NCBI RefSeq assembly: GCF_035556675.1
Contig: NZ_DATMFZ010000378.1
Span: 1-50,905, forward strand
DNA from: Geminicoccus sp035556675
GTDB lineage: Bacteria > Pseudomonadota > Alphaproteobacteria > Geminicoccales > Geminicoccaceae
DNA: 50,905 nucleotides
Direction of reading: 5' to 3'
Part shown: positions 43,302 to 50,905 of the stretch, piece by piece
How positions within the stretch are numbered: the stretch's first letter is position 1
Layout: the number at the start of each line of letters is the position of its first letter
Notes under the pieces: generated by a model
What the model was told of the DNA's origin: nothing
What the model saw: only the letters and a program-made list of their open reading frames with translations
Databases searched by the model: none
Position numbers and translations under genes: made by a program

Positions 43302-44021
43302 ATGCAGGTGGCAGGGGTCGATGGGTTTGCCCGAGGCTGGGTGGTCGTACTGCGTTCAGGCATGAACGTGGAATTGCGTGTCTGCGCTGACTTCGCTTCA
43401 GTCCTGGCGATGACCCAGGCCTGCAGGACGGTCGCGATCGACATGCCGATCGGCTTTCTGGACCAGGGCCAGCCTGGAGGACGGGCATGCGAGCGGGCGG
43501 CCCGGCAATTCGTGGACCGCCCACGGACGAGCTCGGTCTTCTCCTCGCCCATCCGGGATGCACTCGCCGCTGCGAACTTCCCGTCCGCCCTGGCAATCAA
43601 TCGTGGTGCTGGCGGGATCGGGATTTCCAAGCAGGCGTTCTGCCTGTTTCCCAAGATGATCGAGATCGACAGGGCATTGCAGCCGGCGATGCAGGAGCGC
43701 CTCAAGGAGGTCCATCCGGAAGTCTGCTTCGTGGCGCTCCGTCGGATGGTTGCACCCAACGTGCCGGCGTTCACTCCTCTCCAGAAGAAAACCGCGCCAG
43801 TCGGGCAGCAGCAGCGCGAGCGCCTGCTGGAACTGGCAGGCTACCGCAATTCGGCAGAGCTGATTACGCTCGGGCGCAAGCATGGCGCTGCGCCCGATGA
43901 TGTGCTCGATGCCGCCGTTGCTGCCTGGACGGCGATGAGGGTTGCCGCCGGCGACGCCTGCTCGCTGCCGGATCACCCGCCTCACGACCGTCGAGGTCTG
44001 GAGATGGCGATCTGGTACTAG
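43302..44021 (+). CDS. DUF429 domain protein
   Basis: A 239-residue protein with VAGVDGFARGWVVVL at the N-terminus, IDMPIGFLD (about 48-56), RPRTSSVFSSPIRDAL (about 76-91), KMIEIDRAL and the late DDVLDAAVAAWTA. Conserved acidic residues on strands are in line with the RNase H-like fold proposed for DUF429; the substrate is unknown. The start is ATG 43302, 61 bp after pepN on the same strand. Confidence 0.85.
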   Translation: MQVAGVDGFARGWVVVLRSGMNVELRVCADFASVLAMTQACRTVAIDMPIGFLDQGQPGGRACERAARQFVDRPRTSSVFSSPIRDALAAANFPSALAINRGAGGIGISKQAFCLFPKMIEIDRALQPAMQERLKEVHPEVCFVALRRMVAPNVPAFTPLQKKTAPVGQQQRERLLELAGYRNSAELITLGRKHGAAPDDVLDAAVAAWTAMRVAAGDACSLPDHPPHDRRGLEMAIWY

Positions 44022-44265
44022 ACGGGAATTCACGACGATCGTGCAAGGAAGGGGTCCAGACGCCTGGGCCAGGCAGTAGCTCCGCAGGCTGTCGTATTTC
44101 GGGCCTCTTGACGCTCAGCAGAAGACCTTGCGCCACGCGAGCGCGATGCTCGACGTGATCGACGACGCCTTCCACTGGGCGCATCTGACCCGGCCTTCGA
44201 CGGCGTCACCCGCCTCACAGCGGAGAACTTGATCCTGACGTCGTGAGGCAGGCACGGCCAGCCAC
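44022..44265. other. Intergenic region
   Basis: A 244-bp spacer between the DUF429 gene and the convergent GFA-family gene. Short frames include RPEIRQPAELL on the minus strand, but none has a family or start signal. Nothing assignable. Confidence 0.4.
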
Positions 44266-44658
44266 CTACTCCTCGTAGCGGGTCGTGGGATCGCGATCCC
44301 GCTCGTAGCGCCGCGTGAGCGGGAACGGCGGCAGCCAGGCCTCGCGGCGGATGATCCAGCTCTCGTAGGTCGGCGTCAGCTGGTCGGGGGCATCCAGGGC
44401 GCCCAGGTTCACCTCGACCTCGTCCCCGGTGCGCCCGAACACGGTGGAGCCGCAGCGGGGACAGAAGAACCGGCCGGAATACTCCCGGATCTCGCCCTCG
44501 ATCGTCACCGCATCCGCCGGGAAGACCGCGGAGGCGTGGAACAGGGCGCCGTGATGCTTGCGGCAGTCGAGGCAGTGGCAGATGCCGACCCGGTAGGGAC
44601 GCCCGGATGCCACCAGCCTGACGCTGCCGCACAGGCAGCCGCCCGTGTATCGGTCCAT
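44266..44658 (-). CDS. GFA (glutathione-dependent formaldehyde-activating) family protein
   Basis: A 130-residue zinc protein. Cysteines fall in GGCLCGSVRL (7-16), HCLDCRKHHG (about 28-37) and CPRCGSTVFG (about 66-75), which is the GFA/Mss4-like zinc arrangement. ATG 44658 has GGAGGAG upstream. Members bind formaldehyde or glutathione adducts in some species, but most are uncharacterised, so the enzymatic label is tentative. Confidence 0.9.
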   Translation of the reverse strand: MDRYTGGCLCGSVRLVASGRPYRVGICHCLDCRKHHGALFHASAVFPADAVTIEGEIREYSGRFFCPRCGSTVFGRTGDEVEVNLGALDAPDQLTPTYESWIIRREAWLPPFPLTRRYERDRDPTTRYEE

Positions 44659-45297
44659 GCTTCGTCTCCTCCAGGAACAAGCGATCGGAGTGGCTAGCCC
44701 GGACCCTGCCGTGCTGGCAATGCGCGCCGGGGCCCGCAGGTTCCGGCTGGATGGCTTTCCAAGCGTCATTCCTGGAGGCCGGGCGAGATCGCTCATCCTC
44801 CAGAACGCGCAGCCATGCTAGAATGCGCGATCCCGCCTCAGCGTCGGCGCTGCTCGGCACCGCGCGCTGTGATTTTACCAAACGAACCCGAGAAACCGGC
44901 CAAAAACAAGATGTTAGCTTGTTTCGACAGCCACTCCCCCTCATCAGGGCTCATCGCTGAGAGATCGTCCCAGCTCGTTCCCTCCGGCAGCTTGACCCGC
45001 ACGCCATCCTGCACCGGCCGTTGGAAAAGCGAACGCGAGATGGCCGGACGGCGTTCACGCTGCCTTCCCGAGGCACATCCTTGAGGTCGACGACGCCGCG
45101 GCGCCACGTCGCCGTCGCCTTCAGCGCGGCGATGTTCCGAGCAGTAGAACGGTCCCACGCTCCGAAATCGGCTTTTCCTCGCGCGCTGCTCGCGGCTGGT
45201 GGCCGGATCGGCTACAGGGAGGCCGGCAGCGCCCCGCTGGGACGCGATCAGGATGACTGAAGCGGCTGAAGCCGATCGGACGAGAGGAAGAGTGGCC
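44659..45297. other. Intergenic region before mmsA
   Basis: A 639-bp gap. Minus-strand frames contain a somewhat protein-like stretch (VKLPEGTSWDDLSAMSPDEG, about 44900-45000) without a start or family. A moderately AT-rich part lies at 44870-44950. The bases GAGAGGAAG at 45283-45291 give mmsA its ribosome binding site. No clear gene or repeat is seen. Confidence 0.4.
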
Positions 45298-46794
<1,497 letters not shown>

Positions 46795-46822
46795 CCTGGG
46801 GCCGAGGCGCTGATCTGGGGGA

Positions 46823-46845
46823 GGGAGGGGCGGAGCGCCCCTCCC
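46823..46845. terminator. Hairpin between convergent mmsA and cupin genes
   Basis: GGGAGGGGCG, loop GAG, CGCCCCTCCC: a perfect 10-bp GC stem with a three-base loop, centred in the 58-bp gap between two convergent genes. No T-run follows on either side, so it may end transcription in both directions less efficiently than a classic intrinsic terminator. Confidence 0.55.
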
Positions 46846-46852
46846 GTCCGGA

Positions 46853-47185
46853 TCAGGAGCGGACCAGGTCCACGTCGTAGATCACATAGTGCTTGCGCAC
46901 CGGCTCCAGCGTCTCCCAGGTGCCCTTGAAGCCCTTGGGGATCACGAAGCTGTCGCCGACCGTGTATTCCTTTGCCTCGCCGGCCTCGTTGGTCAGCCGC
47001 ACCCGCCCCGCCAGGATGACGCAGACCTCGTCGTAGCGCTGGGTGGCGTCCAGCTTGCCGCCGGCATGGCACCAGGTACCGGCCAAAAAACGGCGGTCGC
47101 TGGAGCCATGAGCCTCCTGTCCGACAGAACCGGATTCCGGCATGGGCAAGGACGGGTCGAGACGGAGCGACTGAAGACTTGACAT
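46853..47185 (-). CDS. Cupin domain protein
   Basis: A 110-residue single-domain cupin with WCHAGGKLDATQRYDEVCVI, GRVRLTNEAG, KEYTVGDSFVIPKGFKGTWE and VRKHYVIYDV. This is the small DUF861-like type with an incomplete metal site (one His and the Glu of motif 1 are not both present). The role is unknown. Convergent with mmsA and divergent from galU. Confidence 0.82.
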   Translation of the reverse strand: MSSLQSLRLDPSLPMPESGSVGQEAHGSSDRRFLAGTWCHAGGKLDATQRYDEVCVILAGRVRLTNEAGEAKEYTVGDSFVIPKGFKGTWETLEPVRKHYVIYDVDLVRS

Positions 47186-47402
47186 GAATTTCCTCGAAGA
47201 CTGTACCGCATGGCCTGTCTACGGTGACGCAGGCATGCGCATGGGTCACATGCACCTGATGCTTGTCCCTGTGCAATGGCCCGATCCGCGTTATCTAAGC
47301 CGCAGCCGGGCCGCCGCTATGTGGGGTGGCGCGGGTTCCGGGACCTTCTTCCCGGATCTGGAGGAAGATCTGAAGCGCCTGTGCAAGGGCGAGCGAGGAT
47401 AG

Positions 47403-48269
47403 ATGACACGCATCCGCACCGCGGTTTTTCCTGTAGCCGGCCAGGGCACCCGCATGCTGCCCGCCACCAAGGTCCTGCCCAAGGAAATGCTCCCGGTCGT
47501 CGACAAGCCGGTCATCCAGTACGCCTTCGAGGAGGCGGCCGCTGCCGGGGTCGAGCGCTTCGTGTTCGTCACCGGGCGCGGCAAGGTCCTGATCGAGGAC
47601 CATTTCGACCGCGCCTACGAGCTGTTCGACACGCTGCAGCGCAAGGAGAAGACCGCGCAGCTGGAGGAGCTGGAGGCGGCGGTGCCGGTCGCCGGCGAGG
47701 TGATCTATACCCGTCAGCAGCAGCCGCTGGGCCTGGGCCATGCGGTCTGGTGCGCCCGGCACGTGGTGGGTGACGAGGCGTTCGCCGTGCTGCTGGTGGA
47801 CGAGCTGCTCCTGAACGACCCGCCGCCGCTGGTCGATCTGTGCCGCCTGTTCGAGAAGACCCAGGGCAACCTGATCTCCGTGGTCGAGGTGCCGGCCGAG
47901 CAGACCAGCCGCTACGGCATCATCGCCACCGGCAAGCAGGATGGCGAGCTGATCGAGGTGACCGGCATGGTCGAGAAGCCCAAGCCCGAGGACGCGCCGT
48001 CACGGCTCTCGATCATCGGCCGCTACATCCTGCTGCCGCAGGTCTTCGACCACCTGGCCAAGGGCGAGCGGGGGGCCGGCAACGAGATCCAGCTCACCGA
48101 CGCCATGCAGAAGCTGATCGGAAATTCGCCCTTCCACGCTGCGGTATATCGCGGCGGCCGGTATGACTGTGGCGACAAACTCGGCTACGTCGAGGCCGTG
48201 GTCGCCGCAGCGTTGCGACGGCCCGACCTGGCCGGCGGCGTGCGCGAGATCCTGTCCCGCTATCGCTGA
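47403..48269 (+). CDS. galU: UTP-glucose-1-phosphate uridylyltransferase
   Basis: A 288-residue nucleotidyltransferase that makes UDP-glucose. FPVAGQGTRMLPATKVLPKE is the nucleotide-binding signature. QQQPLGLGHAVWCA, LLVDELLL (the usual LLPD motif; the metal-binding Asp is kept, Pro is Val), SRYGII, EKPKPEDAPSRL and GRYILLP are further family blocks. First of galU-ugd-pgm, with 48 bp to the next gene. The start is ATG 47403 with GAGGAT upstream. Confidence 0.95.
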   Translation: MTRIRTAVFPVAGQGTRMLPATKVLPKEMLPVVDKPVIQYAFEEAAAAGVERFVFVTGRGKVLIEDHFDRAYELFDTLQRKEKTAQLEELEAAVPVAGEVIYTRQQQPLGLGHAVWCARHVVGDEAFAVLLVDELLLNDPPPLVDLCRLFEKTQGNLISVVEVPAEQTSRYGIIATGKQDGELIEVTGMVEKPKPEDAPSRLSIIGRYILLPQVFDHLAKGERGAGNEIQLTDAMQKLIGNSPFHAAVYRGGRYDCGDKLGYVEAVVAAALRRPDLAGGVREILSRYR

Positions 48270-48317
48270 GCCTGCTTCCTCGACCTGCGAAACGCCCTTG
48301 TATTTCTGGAGACGTGC

Positions 48318-49637
48318 ATGCGCATTGCGATGATCGGCGTGGGCTATGTCGGCCTCGTGTCCGGTGCATGCTTTGCCGAGTTCGGCCATGACGTGACCTG
48401 CATCGATGTCGATCCCAAGAAGATCGCGATGCTGGAGGCGGGAGGCATCCCGATCTACGAGCCGGGGCTGGATGCGCTGGTCGAGAAGAACGTCAAGGCG
48501 GGGCGGCTGACCTTCACGACCTCGCTGGAAGAGGGCGTGCAGGACAAGGAGGCGATCTTCATCGCGGTGGGCACGCCGACCCGCCGCGGCGACGGCCATG
48601 CCGACCTCACCTATGTGTTCGCCGCCGGCGAGGCGATCGCCAAGGCGCTGAAGGCGCCGACCGTGGTGGTGACCAAGTCGACCGTCCCGGTGGGCACCGG
48701 CCGCAAGCTCAAGGAGCTGTTCCGCAAGGTCCGCCCGGACCTGCAGGTCGAGATCGCGTCCAACCCGGAGTTCCTGCGCGAGGGCTCGGCGATCGAGGAC
48801 TTCATGCGCCCGGACCGGGTGGTGTGTGGCGTGGACAGCGAGCTGGCGCGCGAGGCGATGGTCGGCTGCTACCGGCCGCTCAATACGATCGAGGTGCCGA
48901 TCCTGTTCACCAGCCTCGAGACCTCCGAGCTGATCAAGTACGCGACCAACAGCTTCCTCGCGACCAAGATCACCTTCATCAACGAGATGGCCGACCTGTG
49001 CGAGCGGGTGGGTGCGGACGTGAACGAGGTGGCGCGCGGCATGGGGCTGGACGGCCGGATCGGCCGCAAGTTCCTCCATGCGGGCCCGGGCTATGGCGGC
49101 TCGTGCTTTCCCAAGGACACGCTGGCGCTGGTGCGCACCGCCGAGCAGAACGGGGTGGACCTGCGGATCGTCGAGAGCACGATCTCGGTCAACGAGATGC
49201 GCAAGCGCAAGATGGTGCGCAAGATCACCGACGCCATGGGCGGCTCGGTGGCCGGCAAGACCATCGCGGTGCTGGGCGTGACCTTCAAGCCGAACACCGA
49301 CGACATGCGTGACGCGCCGTCGCTGGTGGTGCTGCCGTCGCTGAAAGGCGAGGGGGCGGAGATCCGCGCCTATGACCCAGAGGGCAAGAAGGAGGCGGAG
49401 AAGCTCCTGCCGGAGGTGGTCTGGGCGCAGGACCCCTATGACGCGGTGACCGGGGCGGACGCGATCGTGGTGCTCACCGAGTGGAACGAGTTCCGCGGCC
49501 TGGACCTGGACCGGGTGCGCGAGCTGGTGAACGCGCCGCGCATCATCGACCTGCGCAACATCTTCAACCCCGCCGAGGTCGCCCAGCGCGGCTTCAGCTA
49601 TGTCAGCATCGGACGGCCGAGCGTCGGCGCGGCCTAG
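48318..49637 (+). CDS. ugd: UDP-glucose 6-dehydrogenase
   Basis: A 439-residue enzyme that oxidises UDP-glucose twice to UDP-glucuronate with NAD+. The N-terminal Rossmann motif is MIGVGYVGLVSGACFAEFGH. KSTVPVGTG and NPEFLREGSAI are in the substrate cleft. Catalytic Cys263 is in GYGGSCFPKDT. LGVTFKPNTDDMRDAPS is in the C-terminal domain. It uses the product of galU next to it, giving precursor for acidic polysaccharide or lipid A sugars. Confidence 0.96.
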   Translation: MRIAMIGVGYVGLVSGACFAEFGHDVTCIDVDPKKIAMLEAGGIPIYEPGLDALVEKNVKAGRLTFTTSLEEGVQDKEAIFIAVGTPTRRGDGHADLTYVFAAGEAIAKALKAPTVVVTKSTVPVGTGRKLKELFRKVRPDLQVEIASNPEFLREGSAIEDFMRPDRVVCGVDSELAREAMVGCYRPLNTIEVPILFTSLETSELIKYATNSFLATKITFINEMADLCERVGADVNEVARGMGLDGRIGRKFLHAGPGYGGSCFPKDTLALVRTAEQNGVDLRIVESTISVNEMRKRKMVRKITDAMGGSVAGKTIAVLGVTFKPNTDDMRDAPSLVVLPSLKGEGAEIRAYDPEGKKEAEKLLPEVVWAQDPYDAVTGADAIVVLTEWNEFRGLDLDRVRELVNAPRIIDLRNIFNPAEVAQRGFSYVSIGRPSVGAA

Positions 49638-49686
49638 AGCCGCGCCCAGCCTTCAACGCCCTCTCGGAGCATTTCAGGAGCCCTTC

Positions 49687-50905
49687 ATGGCCGGTCACAA
49701 GCTGCACCCATCCATCCTGCGCGAGTACGACATCCGCGGCATCGTCGGCGAGACCCTGTTCCCCGACGATGCCCTGGCGATCGGCCGGGCGTTCGGGACC
49801 GTGGTGCGCCGCAAGGGCGGCCAGCGGGTGGCGGTGGGCTATGACGGCCGGCTGAGCTCGCCGGACCTGGTGGCGGCCGTGATCCGCGGCATCACCTCGG
49901 CCGGCGTCGACGTGGCCGCAGTAGGCCTGGGCCCGACCCCGATGCTCTACTTCGCCGTGCATCATCTCGATACCGATGGCGGGCTGCAGATCACCGGGTC
50001 GCACAACCCGCCGACCCATAACGGCTTCAAGATGATGCTCGGCAAGCACTCGTTCTTCGGCGAGGGCATCCGGGAGCTCGGCCGGCTGATCGCGGCCGGC
50101 GACTTCGAGACCGGCAAGGGCAAGATCGAAGACGTCTCGGTCTTCGACGACTATGTCGCGCGGCTCGCCAAGGACTATCAGGGTACCAGGCCGGTCCATG
50201 CGGTCTGGGACGCCGGCAACGGCGCCGCCGGCCCGGCCATGACCGCGCTGGTGGCAAAGCTGCCGGGCACCCATGAATGCCTGTTCGCCGAGGTGGACGG
50301 CCGCTTCCCCAACCACCATCCTGACCCGACCGTCCCGGAGAACCTGGTGACGCTGATCGAGCGGGTGAAGTCGTCGGGTGCCGAGATCGGCATCGGCTTC
50401 GACGGGGACGGCGACCGGATCGGCGTGATCGATTCCACCGGCCGGATCGTCTGGGGCGACCAGATCCTGCAGATCCTGGCAGCCGACATCCTGCCGGAGC
50501 TGCCGGGGGCGGCGGTGATCGCCGACATCAAGTCGTCCAAGGGCCTGTTCGACGAGATCACCCGGCTGGGCGGCCGGCCGATCATGTGGAAGACCGGCCA
50601 CTCGCTCATCAAGGACAAGATGATCGAGGAGGACGCACCGCTGTCCGGCGAGATGAGCGGCCACATCTTCTACAAGCACAAGTTCTACGGCCATGATGAC
50701 GCGCTCTACGTCGCCGTGCGCCTCCTGGACATCCTGTCGCGCAGCGGCCGGACGCTGAAGGACTGGCGCGACGCGATGCCCAACGTGATCGCCACGCCCG
50801 AGATCCGCTTCGACTGCGAGGAAGAGGTCAAGTTCCCGGCGATCCAGCACGTCAAGACGAAGCTGGCGAGCCAGGGCGCCAAGGTGAACGACATCGACGG
50901 CGTGC
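49687..50905 (+). CDS. Phosphomannomutase/phosphoglucomutase, C-terminus outside the window
   Basis: The first 406 codons of an AlgC/ManB-type alpha-D-phosphohexomutase; usual length is about 460. The phosphoserine is Ser105 in TGSHNP. The metal loop is GFDGDGDRIG. The sugar-binding loop is GEMSGH. ATG 49687 has AGGAG about seven bases upstream. It interconverts glucose-1-P and glucose-6-P or mannose-1-P and mannose-6-P, and follows ugd by 49 bp in the sugar-nucleotide unit. Substrate preference cannot be told from the part seen. Confidence 0.93.
   Translation, partial: MAGHKLHPSILREYDIRGIVGETLFPDDALAIGRAFGTVVRRKGGQRVAVGYDGRLSSPDLVAAVIRGITSAGVDVAAVGLGPTPMLYFAVHHLDTDGGLQITGSHNPPTHNGFKMMLGKHSFFGEGIRELGRLIAAGDFETGKGKIEDVSVFDDYVARLAKDYQGTRPVHAVWDAGNGAAGPAMTALVAKLPGTHECLFAEVDGRFPNHHPDPTVPENLVTLIERVKSSGAEIGIGFDGDGDRIGVIDSTGRIVWGDQILQILAADILPELPGAAVIADIKSSKGLFDEITRLGGRPIMWKTGHSLIKDKMIEEDAPLSGEMSGHIFYKHKFYGHDDALYVAVRLLDILSRSGRTLKDWRDAMPNVIATPEIRFDCEEEVKFPAIQHVKTKLASQGAKVNDIDGV

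Noticed and set aside
39392..43774. 1460-residue open frame on the minus strand
   Set aside because: Antisense to pepN and neighbours, and shares its frame with no recognisable domain of its own. Long antisense frames are expected in GC-rich coding DNA.
47184..47402. 72-residue plus-strand frame directly before galU
   Set aside because: Starts inside the cupin start region, has no family resemblance, and its end is simply the galU leader.

Overview
The window is GC-rich DNA that looks alphaproteobacterial. The clearest marker is the heme block hemC-hemD-mitofilin-hemY, with tsaD divergent from it. A soxBDAG sarcosine oxidase operon, a short FSA-type transaldolase and HspQ agree with this. 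A Rhodospirillales-like host is a reasonable guess, but no rRNA or other decisive marker is present. Both ends cut genes: the last codons of an IS3-family transposase at the left, and a phosphomannomutase/phosphoglucomutase without its C-terminus at the right.

Positions 1 to about 11.38 kb look accessory and rearranged. They hold an IS3 end, a decayed second transposase, an HlyD adaptor plus DUF2955 membrane protein pair (efflux), a LysR regulator, a Tat-exported molybdenum hydroxylase of the isoquinoline 1-oxidoreductase type with its own cytochrome c, a methyltransferase, a pyruvyltransferase remnant and an orphan CapK-like adenylating enzyme. A direct repeat of about 230 bp lies upstream of both the efflux pair and the hydroxylase operon. 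Each copy carries the perfect dyad GTTCACATGATGTGAAC, which contains a LysR-type T-N11-A box. This block stops at the 3' end of a tRNA-Thr(CGT) gene, where an island boundary would be expected.

From 11.5 to 17.2 kb lies the heme/Mic60 block with tsaD. From 17.3 to 27.1 kb is a one-carbon amine module: a GbdR-like regulator with a DUF3280-type secreted protein, then divergent soxB-soxD-soxA-soxG and a dimethylglycine-dehydrogenase-like flavoprotein. Together these would take dimethylglycine to sarcosine to glycine, passing one-carbon units to tetrahydrofolate. The soxB-soxD gap holds a small GIY-YIG nuclease gene bracketed by inverted 32-bp palindromic repeats that differ from each other by a compensatory base-pair change, plus a third, more diverged copy. 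This is the most unusual structure in the window.

From 27.2 to 45 kb is a mosaic of short transcription units: secreted proteins, an AraC regulator divergent from a carboxymuconolactone-decarboxylase-like protein and an SDR, a class III nucleotide cyclase, a HAD protein, TM2 and SYLF proteins, a PEP-carboxylase-family protein that has lost canonical active-site residues, transaldolase with a DsbD-alpha-like protein, HspQ, a beta-hydroxyacid dehydrogenase, aminopeptidase N, a DUF429 protein and a GFA-family protein. From 45.3 kb to the end are mmsA, a cupin and the sugar-nucleotide genes galU-ugd-pgm/manB, which supply UDP-glucose, UDP-glucuronate and hexose-1-phosphates for surface polysaccharide.
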